From: Antitrichia curtipendula
Taxonomy: Eukaryota > Streptophyta > Bryopsida > Hypnales > Leucodontaceae
Assembly: GCA_951230915.1 (NCBI GenBank)
Contig: OX579635.1
Span: forward strand, 9,548,001-9,612,000
Length of the DNA stretch: 64,000 nucleotides
Direction of reading: 5' to 3'
Shown here in pieces: positions 48,741 through 60,631 of this stretch (positions are counted from its first letter, which is position 1; every line of letters begins with the position of its first letter). The position numbers and the translations under genes are program-made. A model generated the notes under the pieces. The model ran no database searches and was not told where the DNA came from. It was given only the letters and a program-made list of their open reading frames with translations.

Positions 48741-51700
48741 GAATGAGTTTTTGGATGAACTTGGGATTCATAGTGTTTTATGTTTTTAATGTTTTTTAAT
48801 TTTTAATTTTTAATTTTTAATTTTTTCACATTTTGAATTAAGTTTCATACAACAAAATTCTCCCAAAGAGTATTAAACCAAAATATGTATAGTACATACT
48901 CAAATAATATTTGGTCCATAATAGAGCAAAATACCTACAATACCTCAAAATCCCACATGTATATAGGTTATAAACTTAGAAGTAGTATAAATGTATAATA
49001 TTTTGAAAATACTTCTCGAAATGCCGAACTATATCTAGTACATGCTAATTCATGGCTAAAATAGTCTAAGGGAACCCCAACAAGATCCCTAAGTCATTCC
49101 CCAGTGATAGGTTTTAGTTTGTTAGTTGTTCTAAAAAAATACGAATTACAATTATCATCCTGTAAGTTTTAAAAACTCATGACGTACTAGAAGAAGCAAT
49201 TTACGGCAGGAGCATGGTGTTCTGAAGTTGAAATCACGCCAATATCAAGCTAGATTTCTACAAACTCAAGCTAGAAGTAGAGGTTTTTAAATCCTTAGTA
49301 AAAGAGTGCCATCAAAAAAATATAAAACTAATACAAAATAAGAAGTTCAAGATGACAAAACAAATATAGAAGTTATTGAAGTAGAGATGCATGAACAAAA
49401 AAATGCAATATTAGAAGTCAAGTACAACCATTTGTGATACAAGTAGAACCTAATTTCATCAAATTATAGTTAGAGTTAATATTAGAGGCAAAATAAAGTT
49501 TTCTTTCAAAATTTGATAGCTTACAAAGGGATTCAAGGGCCATCCGATTCATTTCAAACACACACCCCACCCCCCCAAGAAAAATCAATAGCCATCAGAT
49601 ATACATATGAAATATGGTACAAATACATATACAACTACTATAGAACCATATACGGATACAAACAATGGGATATGGCTACAACAGTATGAGATTATCCCAT
49701 ACTGATTGGTTGCAATCCTACCCTCCCAAAATTATAAGAGGGAGATGGAGGGGGATTAAAATTAATATTTTAATTTAAAAAACTTTTGCACCCTCCAAAA
49801 TTTATAAGAGGGAGTGAGGTGGCGTTAAAATTTTCATTAAATTTTTTTGTCATGGTGGATAGTGACACTACAAAGTGTCACTATACACTATACACTCAAA
49901 AGTGGCTACACCAGCCAGACCCCAACAAGATGGAAAACAAAGGAAGATTTGAGTTGATCTTCACACACCTCTTGGATGAGGGCGACTCCGAGATATGTGT
50001 ATAATTAAACCATTGCTTTTGTCTCACATATTTTAAAATTCCAAATTTAAGTTAGGAGTTATAAGCTGAACTCATACCTTTAGAGTCATTTGAAATTGTA
50101 AATTTAGATTCAAACTGAAGGTTGATAGAAATTAGTGGATGTAGTTTTACAATATTGATTAGCAGTCAAATTTCATTTGTCCCTCACTTTTAATAGGAAC
50201 ATCCAAATTTTAAAGGTCTTAGCAATCTGGATAGGTAATTATATTACCTACAAGGAAAAAAATACTAAAAATTTAAAAATATTAAGTTAGTAGAAGAAGT
50301 GTAGGACCTTACGCCTATTAATAATCTTTTGAATACAACTAAATAGCAATCAAAGTTAGCATATTTAGAAGAGACTTAGAAGTTTCTAAATTTAATTAAC
50401 ATTTAGAAAATACAGTTGAAACAAAGGACAATAACAACGAATGGAGTTTAATTTTGAGATTGGATGAAAGTCATGATTATTTGTTCAATGTAGGTCAAAC
50501 TTAGAACTTAAAAACTGGAATTAAACCTAAATTTATACCCAAAATCAAAAGTCAATTCGGATTCAAAAGCTAGGAGAATCAATGGATGAAATTAAACAAA
50601 CTCTTTTAAGGTTTAATATCATCCAGCTATATGTTCTACTAGTAATCTTTAAGTTAAATGAATTTTACCATTTTGGAAATGAAAGACTATGCTCTATGAA
50701 TTAGAGTAGCTAAGCTATAATTTTGGATAGTTTTATATCAAGAGACTAGAGTTTCTGGCTTAATTAGGCCAATATATTTGAATTTACTTAGTCTGAAAGT
50801 TACAAATGATTTTGTGGTGTCACTAGTAGGATCAAGCAGTGTACATTTAAATTAGACCTCCATGCAATGTTGTCTCCTATTTTGGGTGGAAAATGAATAA
50901 ACAAAGACTATTACTTATGGTGAATAGTATACTAGTAGTAGGACAAAGATAAGTCAAGTACAAGTGGAAACCATTTTAATATGAATGGATTCATTTAGAG
51001 AATATTAAGATGGAGACTTTGTTAATAGATAATTTTTGGTAACTTTCCTTTCAATTACTTCTAAAGTCCCAAGGCCTTTTTTCATCAAACACCACTTAAA
51101 ATTGCCACTTCTATTGCAAACATAAAAAAAATTAAAACTTTTTTTTGGGTCATATCTATCTATAGGATTTTGCATTGGACTAGTATAAATTTGTTTGGAA
51201 GAAGGTTCAAAAGCTTCAACCATGTGGATTGCAAGATATTTACATTTGAAGTGATAAAGAATTGAGTTGAGAGTTTGGAATAAAAAATTCTAAAATATAC
51301 ATGCTTGATTTTCATTCTTCTAAAATTGTAAAGAAGATGCAAATATAAAATAGAAGAAAAAATTAAATTGTAGATAACTCTAAGATGGATTTCAAACATA
51401 CTATTTTCAACAATAAAATTATTTAGCTAAACAAACTAAATTCATATAGCATCTTTTTTTTGAATTGTGAAAATTGAATTCAAAATTGAATCCTAAAAGT
51501 TGTTTTCAAATAGATACAATGATCATTGGAAAAACAAGATTGGGCATATTTTTTTCATCATTGGTCCAAATAGAGTGAATAAAATTTTTCTATATAAAAA
51601 TAAATATTCTACAAGAAACAAAGTTTTGAAAATTTTATTTTGTTTTTTTGTAATTTTTTTGTACTACCCAATGAATTCCATTTGGACTTAGGATTTCAAA

Positions 51701-52940
51701 CCTTTTTTTGTAGGGACACTAGGACTTTAGGGGTTAAATGTCTAATTTGATCAATGTTTTGATACTATGAATATCATTCTTTTGTATGTAGAAGATGGGT
51801 TTTTCAAATCCTCGAGAACATTTGTACCTAGTGTGATTCACTATTGAAATATTCTTATTCTCAACCTTATAAGATTATATGAAGTTGCATATTGATATAA
51901 TGGCAAGAAGTTCAATAAGTGTAAACAATATTAATGACATTTTTAATGATTTTTGCTACCTCCAAACACTTCATTAGTGTAACTTTTGAATACAACAGAA
52001 TTATTTGTGTAACAATGTTAGAGTACATTAATTAATTGTTTGCATTGTAGGTGTTTAAGTTGTGATATTAGAGAGGTCAAGGTTTAATTTACTCATGTAT
52101 TTGTTAAAGATTATAGCTGAAATTACAATCCAACACTACATTTGATGTAAAGGGTCTCTATTGTTTGAAATGCCATAAGTTTTGAGATTGCAATCAATTT
52201 ACTTGTTAAAGTTGAAATGTCAAGTTTTCCAATGCATTAAAGTCTATATTATAGACTCAACCTCCAAAATGAGACACTCCATAGTGAAAGTTTATATATA
52301 TTTGTACATCTATTTAAACGATATAACAATTGTATCTACAAAGGACAGTTGAAACTTTTGAACTCAATTCAACTAATTACAAAACCAATTCTAAATGAAT
52401 ATTTTCAAAATTTTGACACAAGGTGTAGAAAAGTGTCTTTGCATAAAATATCATGTTTTTTTTTCAATCTTTTGCCTCAATCAAAGTAATCTCACTTGAA
52501 TTTTTTTAGACATTGTAGGTAGCACTTGCAAAACCGCTTCAACTTTTGACATTTGGTACGCATGTAACTCTTATGATCAAGTAAATAATGGTCAAAAAGA
52601 AAAGAAAAAATCTAGTGCAAAAATCTCATGAGAAGAAAAGTCAAACTCTACTACCCTTGCCAAACAAGGTAGGATAAAAAACTTTCTTTTTCTAATTTCA
52701 AACACTATAACCCTTAAAGGACATTGAGGCCAAAAAGTAACTAATGGATGACTTGCCATTACTGTCACTGTAGAAACAGAGAATGCACCTATTGGTTCAG
52801 TAATTTAAGCATTTGGGTGACTACCTTGGTCATGGGGGACCACGTCCTTTGACGATTAATCTTGCAATCTTTGTTTATTCCAGTTTATTCCACACATACT
52901 TGTTGAAATCTAGTATAATTTTTTCACTTGTAATCTTAAA
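48741..52940. other. AT-rich intergenic DNA with repeat fragments
   Basis: 'atttttaatt' is iterated at about 48790-48826. 48825-49200 matches 4185-4580. 49721 and 49791 start two copies of a 70 bp direct repeat ('ccctcc.aaaa.ttataagaggga'). A 9 bp hairpin (tagtgacac/gtgtcacta) lies at 49860-49883. About 51180-51735 is a degraded TTAACCCCTAAA-family copy ending 'ggactttaggggttaaatg'. No gene. Confidence 0.45.
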
Positions 52941-52949
52941 AAAGAAGAA

Positions 52950-55068
52950 GCTCTACTTCAAAGAGTTTATGCTCTCGTGCACAAGAAAATGCAACTTTTT
53001 TTTGACAATTGTGCCCCCAAACATACCGTGGTCCTTGGTATCACCGTATTTCTTCTCCTTCTTCTCAAGTTTCGTGGCCAGGAGGCAGTCAACGTTGAAG
53101 ATCCCGAATCGTATAAAATTTCAGTGGCAATAGGTCCCCTTTGCTATGACGGAGCCCGAGCCCGAGAAAACGGAGATAGAAATTTCAGCACAGCTACAGG
53201 CCCGAGACGACGGCCGACGACAGATCCAATTCAACGAGGCAGAGCTGACGGGGAGCAAGCATCACACAGCGTCGGCGGACTCGGGACGAGCACTCCTCAC
53301 TCCAGTATCTTTTTAGTTTTTTCACTTCCTCAAGGGGATGATACCGAGGTGGGGAAAGGGCAGTGAGAGCGTTCAACAGCCGGCGCCGCGGCGGTGGTGG
53401 AGCCAAGTCCCACTCCCAACGCCCAACAGCCTCCACCACCGTCCCTTTTCCATTGTTCGGCATCACTCCGTCACACAAGCCTTCCGCCACGTCAAGCCCC
53501 CGGCTCGATTCGCAACACACACGACAGTGAAGAAGAGAGGTCAGCAGAAGGGAGCGGCTGCTGGCCACGGAACCATGGCATGCAATCTAAGCTAGAGATA
53601 AGCTAGCTGCTGGGCTGCGACCACGATCGGTACTGTTCTGTACTACTCGACAGCTCCACAGTCAAGGACGCCAGTTTAGTTATTCATTTTTGGACGTCAA
53701 GGAAACGAAGGTCGGAGCGCTACAGGGTCGTACACCATCGGCCTAGTGGAGTACAGTAGTCTCCATGAATAACCTGAACCTATCTTCGAGTGGTACTGAT
53801 GTCTATGCTCAGACTAAGTAATCACCCACAGTCAAAACTTACAGCATTTAAAAATCAACTAGTGTGGTTAGACTAACATTAAATACTCCCTGTTAAGTTA
53901 GTGCACTTCGGGTGCAGTTGCCTCAGTCCCGTAATCCCGTTGGTGATCGACCGGAGGAGGTCGCAACCTCACGTGCGATCCGATCGCCCGACCACAACCG
54001 TCCGTCCAGGTCGGTCTTGATTCCAACGAATGACGCCCCCCCAAGTGGCGCCCTTCTTATCGCGACAAGGTGGTACCGCTTCGTAAGTCCTCTCGTGGTG
54101 GCTGCAGGAGCGCCGCTAGGTCGACGGCCCGCAAGCTCGCAACTGGGGACGTCTGCATTCACGCTTTTTCACTTGCTATTGTTAGCAGGCGGGCGCTTTT
54201 GAGCAGCCAGCTGCCCGTTTTGCCACCTCAGTCGAATCAATCGACCCCACATTCCCCGAGGCAGCCATTCAGCCAAGGCGCTCCCCGCTCTCTGTTGCTT
54301 TATTTTGCTTCCAATCTTTTTCATTTGCCACCGTGCACGCCGGATGTCTAATGTGGGCAGGGGGAGTGGCGGTGCCGATCGCTTCTTATTCAGGCGTCTC
54401 CCTCCTTCTTGTTCCCGGTTTTGTCAGAGCAGTGTCGACGACCGTCGTAGCGATCAGGTGCCTGCGTGCTCAAGTGAGGAAGGGTGGACGTACGACGCCG
54501 GAGGAATAGTACTACCGCAGCCCTGCCTGCAGGTGGTTTGGGTTGAGGGGACGATCGTGTGGCGGCGCAGGGGCGGCGTAGGTGGGCTTGATCGGAGGAA
54601 ACGATAGTATCTCGACGAAGCGATCGGGGCTGGTGTGATCGCGGCATGCAAGTGGCTTGATCGTTTAGTTGAGCAAAGAAGGCGAGATCTGTATCTTGTT
54701 TTCCGTGTTGTGGTTGTGCTGCTGCTGTTACGTGTGGTGGGGTTGTGAAGAGAGAGAATGAGAAAGAGGGAGAGCGCGCCGTGTTGCTAGAGTTCTTTGG
54801 AAACTCCAAGGGCGTGAAGCTCGAGAATATTTGGGTCCCGCCGCTGAGAGTCGAATTTTGTAGTCGAAGCTTGTTCTCCATAGCCGATGTCACGGAGGAC
54901 GTTATATCTTGGAAGGGGGCAGAGGCGCCTGTTTTCTGAGGGTTGTAGAGTGGTGGAGTAGTCCCCGCAGGTGCTTGCATGTCAGCAGTTGAGTGGTTTG
55001 TTTAGAGCAAGAAACATTTGGTTGTTAGCATTACGCAGTAAATTTTTGTGAGGTGGAGAGATTGTAGG
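52950..55068 (+). promoter_or_regulatory. GC-rich upstream region and leader of the second GATA gene
   Basis: From about 53150 to the start codon the DNA is strongly GC-rich and rich in CpG. Many overlapping ORFs in all frames (longest 196 codons on the minus strand, 54980-54390) are composition artefacts with low-complexity proline/serine/arginine content. A palindromic G-box, CACGTG, lies at 53970-53975. G-boxes are bound by bZIP and PIF-type bHLH factors, and B-GATA genes are known light-signalling targets in Arabidopsis, so it is a candidate site. Confidence 0.4.
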
Positions 55069-56488
55069 ATGGTTGGCGTAGTGCATTGCCATCGTACTAG
55101 TAGTACTCCCAAGCTAGGATCGACGAAAGGAATGGAGGAGCCAAGCTTCTGTAATCTTTCACTGGCGGTGGACTGCACGCTCTCACTCGGGTCTACCACT
55201 ACAACGTCGCGGATGGATACTCCTGTACGGCCGTCTCGCGTGGGTTCCCCCGACCCGGACCTGGCTTTGTCGCTGTCAGTGCGATCGGAGCGAGCAGTGG
55301 AGCCTTCGCGTCGCACCAGCGAGCTAGAGCAGGACATGTCCTGGGGCGGCAGTTGTACGCGCAGCGATCCCGACGCGTCCCCGGAGTGTTATCCCCAGGT
55401 ACTTCATTTCTCATTCGTGGATATGGTTTGTACAATTTGTTCTTCGTCAAGGGGTCGCCAAGGTTTTTGGTTAACCAAAGTGACTTTCTCGCGGCATTAG
55501 CCTTCACCGCCATGGCAGGCTTCTGGTGCTGTGGGAATTTGTTTGAAGGCTTAGGTCAACCACGGACTAGGCAGTGACGTTATTCTGTTTGGTGGTCTTG
55601 TAGAATGCCAATTTTGTGGAGTTGGGGATAACCTTATCCTTTTCTTACAGAGTGTTTTTCTTCCCATGTGCAGGTGTCTGAGAGGGGAGTTCGTGCCAGT
55701 GATGGCGGCCGAAAAGGCTTCAAGGCATGGCCGCGGTCATCATTCAGGGATGAAGTGAAGACTTCCAAGGCGTTGTTTGGCATGATCGAGGAGCAGGGAT
55801 ACAGCAATCGATCCAGTCACCAGGCTTGGTTGCCAAACTACCTCTCGTCGAGCGCCGTCAATACGGTGGAGCAATGCATGGAAGATGGCGACAACGGCGC
55901 ACGTGCATGCGCGCACTGTGGTACCTCCAAGACTCCGCTTTGGAGAAACGGACCCGGAGGACCCAAGGTACTTGCTCGTATTATCTTTCCTCTTCTTTTT
56001 GGGTCAGGTAATGGACGAATCGGCCATTTGGGTAAGGTGATGGATTGTAGTGAGACTCACGTGGATGTGTGACTTTGTTGTGACAGTCGTTGTGCAATGC
56101 GTGCGGCATCCGCTTCAAGAAGGCCGGGCGAAGATCAGCGGCTAATGGAACCGCGGAATCGCCGGTATCGCCACCAGCGATGACGGAAGCGCTGAAGCGG
56201 AAGCTGCCGAGCGAAGAATCTCACGACTGGGTGGTCCCGGCGGATGCGAAGCCAAGGAAGAGAAGCCGAGGAAACCTGCTTCACCGGATGTCGGAGAGCT
56301 CCTTGTCCGGAAGCTGCATGACTTGGCAGCCATGGTCGCCGCCGAAGAGCCCTCTTCACAGAGCGTCGCCTCTCTCCCCGAACGACGACGGGAAGGTGCC
56401 GGCGCTGGACGCCGAATCGTTCTCATCCGACGAAGAAGAAGGGGCGGTGCTGCTGATGGCTCTGTCCTGCGGCATGGTGAATGCATGA
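55069..56488 (+). CDS. B-class GATA zinc-finger transcription factor with HAN-like and LLM motifs (copy 2)
   Basis: Paralog of the gene at 33.7 kb, same strand. Three exons: 55069-55398, 55674-55967 and 56087-56488; all junctions phase 0 with GT-AG introns of 275 and 119 bp. Protein 341 aa. Exon 1 is 110 codons in both copies. The HAN-like motif VDCTLSLGSTTTTSR is at 34-48. The zinc finger is C189-x2-C192-x18-C211-x2-C214, with intron 2 splitting it between GGPK and SLCNACG. The basic tail IRFKKAGRRSAANG and the C-terminal LLMALSCGMVNA follow. Conserved between the copies are GMEEPSFCNLSLAVDCTLSL, LSVRSER, SWGGSC, GFKAWPRSS, LFGMI, VEQCMED, LSGSCMTWQPWS and SSDEEEGAVLLMALSCG; the linkers have diverged. 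All key residues are present in both, so both are probably functional. The expected location is the nucleus. Confidence 0.93.
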
Positions 56489-56503
56489 GCGGCTGCTGAT
56501 GGA

Positions 56504-56554
56504 AATGCACCGAAATCGGCTGCATGAGGCTTTGTAAATACGATTTGAGTCGGT
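56504..56554 (+). promoter_or_regulatory. conserved 3' UTR block with hairpin (copy 2)
   Basis: Counterpart of 34884-34933. The hairpin atgcaccga, AA, tcggctgcat (56505-56525) is identical in both genes, as is most of 'tgaggctttgta.ata.gatttgagtcggt'. Confidence 0.6.
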
Positions 56555-58004
56555 ACTTTGGGTAGCCGATCGAGATTAGTTTCCTTAGGGGTGAGTCGTG
56601 CTCGCTGAGGCTGTAATGCCGCGGAAGAGGGACTTTTTTTGCGCCAGTTAGCTGGCGGATGCTGCATGACATCCTCACTGCACCCGAGCTCTTTGTGTGT
56701 GTTGACTATGGCGGGCATTGAAAAGCCCAGCTTGAAGCTTGAAGCGGTGGCTGTCTTCGTCATGCGGGGGAGTTTACGTTTGATGAGTTGAATTTTTCTT
56801 AGGTAGGGATTTTGCTGATGAGTTTTAGGGCTGGGCTTTTTCTGGGGTGTTTTTCTTGCTCAAGGGATACTTGTGCTTATTGAGTCTGTACATACCTAGA
56901 GAAATGTTGGCCACGGGAGCATGTTTGAGCTTAAGTTTACGTAGTTATATCTGTTACAAGTCGCATAATTTTGCATCCGAACTGTGTGGCGAGACCCAGA
57001 CTCAGGGGAGGTGCGGTTGTGGTAATGCTTGAGAAAAATATGGCAAGGAATTCCAATGTTTGATCAGAATCGGAGAATTATACCTTCATATGGTTGGTTC
57101 GAATTGTACGCTTAAAAGCTGGCTCCGGATACAGCTGTTAGGATCACGTTGATGGCATGCATGCACTCGATTCACTGTGTGGTATCAATTGACTGCGATC
57201 GGAATCCTTCACAGAGGATCCACTCACTGGACCACCTTATCCATGCCTGTTTCACAGAAATTCAGAATCCCTACATTGGTCCCTCTATATTTTGCCATTC
57301 CAATAATTGGTTCAAGAGAATCGAGACCGAGTCTTTGCTTCTTTCTTATCGTCTGTATGATCGTTATGCACTGATGTCAAGTGTAACTTTCTCCTTCACC
57401 TCGCTTCAGGGCTACTTTAGATTGCGCGAGTTGCAGCAATAAGCCCGAGTCAGGACCTGTTGTTTCAACTGGGAGCTGGACTGCACTCCATGGAAGCTCT
57501 CTCTGAGATAACATGCTTAATAATTAAATCGACATCGTGAATGTGCAACTTTAATTGTGTTAAAATTCTTAGAAAGTGACACATTTGAGGTAAAAGGGGT
57601 GACGTGAAACCTTGTTATTTCACATGTAATGAATATGAGGTCACTTCTTTTTGTTCATTCTTGATATTTGACTGGCTAGAGTTGACATTGAAGAGACTGA
57701 GATACCAGTACATGTGATGTACTCCGCACAATTGCATCATTCGAGGTGTACTATTTCTAGCTTGTTGTACTGGCGTATGTCATCTAAAAAGGACTCATTC
57801 TTCATATCTTCTATAGGCTATTGCTAATAAGTGGTTGTGCTCTAAGACTGCAATCACGTATCACCGAAGTGTCGTTTACATGGCACTCAGATTATATTGA
57901 GCAGGATTGATGTTAAAGAATTCTACCATGCATTTTGATAGAAACATGAAGTATAATAACATACTTGCACAGTGTGCAGTTGATAGAAAATCTTCAAACT
58001 GGTA
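56555..58004. other. intergenic DNA between GATA copy 2 and the bL21m gene
   Basis: GC-moderate to about 57480, then AT-richer. A 97-codon frame at 57149-57442 begins with TTG and shows no domain. No supported gene. Confidence 0.4.
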
Positions 58005-58146
58005 CTCAGGTATGCCTGCCCATCATGGGGCAGCAACCCAATTGTATTCCTATCTACACTGGTCCAACATCTTAGTCCCTGAAATGTTGGATAAGAGTAG
58101 ATAGGACACAATTGGGTTCAGGGTCCATAATGTGCATACCTTAGGT
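58005..58146. ncRNA. microRNA-like hairpin or small fold-back element
   Basis: A strong stem. AACCCAATTGT (58035-58045) pairs with 58108-58118. TCCTATCTAC (58048-58057) pairs with 58097-58106. C59, T60 and a G-T wobble continue the helix, then TCCAACAT (58063-58070) pairs with 58084-58091 around a 13 nt loop. Outer pairing resumes with ggtatgc (58009-58015) and gcatacc (58134-58140). The mismatches are small and symmetric. The size and shape fit a plant miRNA precursor, but a short inverted-repeat transposon would look the same. Strand of transcription is unknown. Confidence 0.45.
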
Positions 58147-58363
58147 TTGCAGGTGTCACCCTGTGCAGAAGACTCTTACGTGACCCACAAAGAAAACCAC
58201 ACATTCAACTGAACTTGCAAATAAATTACTCAATGCAAAGCTCACTCAAACTTTAGTGCAGAGAATCCCACAGATCGCTTACTGTCAGAGGTCATGTTGT
58301 TCCCGAGATGTTCCCATTCAGTTCCTATCACACGGGAACATCGTCTCTCTTCGGCAATTTCTG

Positions 58364-58376
58364 AAACCCTAAACCC
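58364..58376 (+). promoter_or_regulatory. telo-box (AAACCCTAAACCC)
   Basis: This motif is characteristic of promoters and first leader segments of plant ribosomal-protein and translation genes. It lies about 195 bp before the bL21m start codon, in a suddenly GC-richer stretch, consistent with coordinated expression of ribosome components. Confidence 0.65.
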
Positions 58377-58424
58377 CTCCGGTGCACCCGTCTCGTCACC
58401 GCCAATTTCGTCCCTCACCTGTCA

Positions 58425-58472
58425 ATGGCTTTGAGCTCTTGCACTCGGGTCACCGCAATATTTGCAATGTGA
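58425..58472 (+). promoter_or_regulatory. upstream ORF in the bL21m leader
   Basis: ATG 58425 opens a 15-codon frame (MALSSCTRV...) ending TGA 58470-58472, about 100 bp before the main start. It matters only if the transcript begins upstream of it, which the telo-box position suggests but does not prove. Confidence 0.35.
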
Positions 58473-58570
58473 TGGCAAACTCATGGTCTGGTTTTAGGCT
58501 TCTCTGGTAGGATTGATGTATTGTAGCCTTCCAAGAATGCGGTGGGACTCCTGCTTTAAAAACCCCGTTG

Positions 58571-59984
58571 ATGATGGCTATGGCGGCAGCACGTTTGCTC
58601 TCTCGTAGAGCCTGCAGGATCGCTCTTCCTTCGTTCTCAAATCTTAGTCCCTCTTACCTGTCCGTACCGGCGACCAATGAAGCACTGGTATTGTCAAAAC
58701 ACATGTCCAATAGCTCTCTTGGCTTAGATCGCGGGAATGAATGTGTGAGGTTTCAGAGCCTGGTGCCATTTGGCCGGGTTTACAGTGCGGGTATAATCAA
58801 TGGAGGTTCTGAAGAACTCACACAGACCAGTGAAGCGGAACAGAAGACGCTAATTAAGCCTCCACCTCGACCTTTTAAACTTAACAACGAGCAACGGGCA
58901 TTGGCGGAAGAGATTGGCTACAGAGTTGTGAATCGGTGCACAGCGGAGGGTTTCGGGCAGAATAAGCGGCCCAAAGCTTTCGCAGTCGTTCAAGTATGTT
59001 TCGTGACTATTTGGCGACCTAATTTTGTAGGACTTTGTGAGAATATGGAAAGTTTTCTAAGCTCTATAGTGGCCATCTTTGCGAACCTTATTTGTGGTCA
59101 ATCCAATCGTATATTTTTTAATAGATGACATTCTAACAATTGCTCTGGCGTTACTCAGATAGGCTCTCACCAGTTCAAGGTGTCGCCTAACGATCTTATT
59201 TACACCGAGAAGTTGAAGTATTGCGACATCAATGACAAGGTACTTCTATCTCCAGAGCGACAAATTTTATCACTGATATCTTTCTTATTCCTCACAATCT
59301 CTGTATTTCCTTTGTGAAATATTTTTATTTTTATTTTTGATAAAAATTTACTGCGCTAAACCTAATCTTGCCTATATGCAGCTGATGCTGAGTAAGATCC
59401 TTATGCTTGGATCGAAAGACCAGACAGTCATTGGCCGACCTACGGTACCCAAAGCGGCAGTCTTTGCTGTTGTTGAAGAACATGTAAGGAAGGAAGAGAG
59501 CTCCTATTTCTCTACCAGATTTTAGTATGCATTCCCAGGAGATCTGCTATGCGCTCAATTACGCAGATGGCAGACAATTTTATAAGTGAAAGATACACGT
59601 CGGTTTTATGCAGGCATTGGATGAGAAGGTGATCATATTCAAGAAGAAGAGACGAAAGAATTATCGTAGGACTACTGGTCATCGCCAAGTAAGAATTGAC
59701 TTTTATTGACGACCAAAAATCGTAAACGTTTATGCTTGCCAGTACTTTCATTGTTTAGATTTCACAGGCTACAAGATAAAGGTGTCTCTGATGGCTTGGG
59801 TTTGGATACGTGAACACAGGAATTGACTCGACTAAGGATTTTGGAGGTCAAAGGCATCAATGTGGAAACAGCTCCCCTAAAGGCATTGCGAAAAGCGAAA
59901 GCTATCCCTTCTTCGTCAAAGGTGCAGGAAACGTCGAGGGCAGATACGAACACCGAAGGTGGACTTTCGTCTGTTTTGGCTTGA
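58571..59984 (+). CDS. RPL21M: mitochondrial ribosomal protein bL21m, nuclear-encoded
   Basis: A 23S-rRNA-binding protein of the large mitoribosomal subunit. Five exons: 58571-58993, 59159-59239, 59382-59483, 59614-59688 and 59820-59984; all junctions are phase 0 with GT-AG introns of 165, 142, 130 and 131 bp. Protein 281 aa, close to the plant mitochondrial form. Start: the first of two adjacent ATGs (MMAMAAARLLSRRACRIA), giving an Arg/Ala/Ser-rich, acid-poor presequence. The L21 domain starts near residue 137: FAVVQ|IGSHQFKVSPNDLIYTEKL, then KILMLGSKDQTVIGRP, AVFAVVEEH, and the family signature KVIIFKKKRRKNYRRTTGHR followed by QELTRLRILEVKGI. A 36-residue C-terminal tail follows. The plant-specific segment RPFKLNNEQRALAEEIGYRVV precedes the domain. 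The Arabidopsis relative is NFD1, needed for nuclear fusion in gametes. A plastid L21 is less likely given the sequence of the pre-domain segment. Confidence 0.93.
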
Positions 59985-60631
59985 GAACAGTATGTAGAAT
60001 CTTTAAATTTCTCATTGAGCATAGTTACTGCAGCAGTGATGATTTGGCAATCTCTTGTGTTGCAAGGTAACTGTAAAGCTCATGTTAGCGTAGAAGCCCA
60101 GCGTTGATTAGGGTGATGCGCAAGTGGTGTTGAGACTCTTCAAGATTGTACATCATATCATCTATTCTCAGTCTCTAATATCCACTGTAGGATCAAACTA
60201 ATTCTTACAAAGGCTATGGACTAGATTAACCAGGAAGCTTGAGATGGATATTGGACATGTATGGTCTTTGTTTCCATTATCTTCTGATGCACCATAAGGA
60301 TGAAGCTCCCACAATTTGCATCTTCCATAAGTCTCTTTCCACCACTTCCGTAAGAATATTTTTTTTATACTTTTGACCAATGAATCTTGTTGGCTACCGG
60401 TATCATCAAACTGGTTTGAACCCGTAGTAGTTAAAAGTGCTGCTGTGCAGAGGACATAAAAATAAAATAAAGTAATGATATGCACGTTGACCATGCATAG
60501 GGTATAAAAGTAAACCAAAAAGTTTACTTTTCATTAAAGAATAAAATAGCAATGATACTGATTTTTTTGTTGACACTAATTTTGTGCCCCTAGTAATATG
60601 ATAACTCCATGTAGCTTGACCCCACTAGCAC
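59985..60631. other. 3' flank of the bL21m gene
   Basis: The likely 3' UTR reaches to about 60.2 kb. No poly(A) signal is clear enough to call. No gene follows before the next repeat. Confidence 0.4.

Noticed and set aside
52977..53606. Plus-strand ORFs of 85-129 codons and a 124-codon minus-strand ORF
   Set aside because: Several mutually overlapping frames are open because of base composition; the longest minus frame lacks an ATG at its start.
54390..54980. 196-codon minus-strand ORF with an ATG start upstream of GATA copy 2
   Set aside because: Low-complexity Pro/Ser/Arg/Thr composition in CpG-rich DNA, overlapping open frames on the other strand and no recognisable domain.
56135..56763. 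Minus-strand ORFs of 178 and 135 codons opposite GATA copy 2
   Set aside because: Antisense shadows. The plus strand encodes the zinc finger tail and LLM motif.
59337..59525. 62-codon ORF and other single frames inside the bL21m gene
   Set aside because: They are individual exons read through into introns; the five-exon model with all phase-0 junctions explains them.
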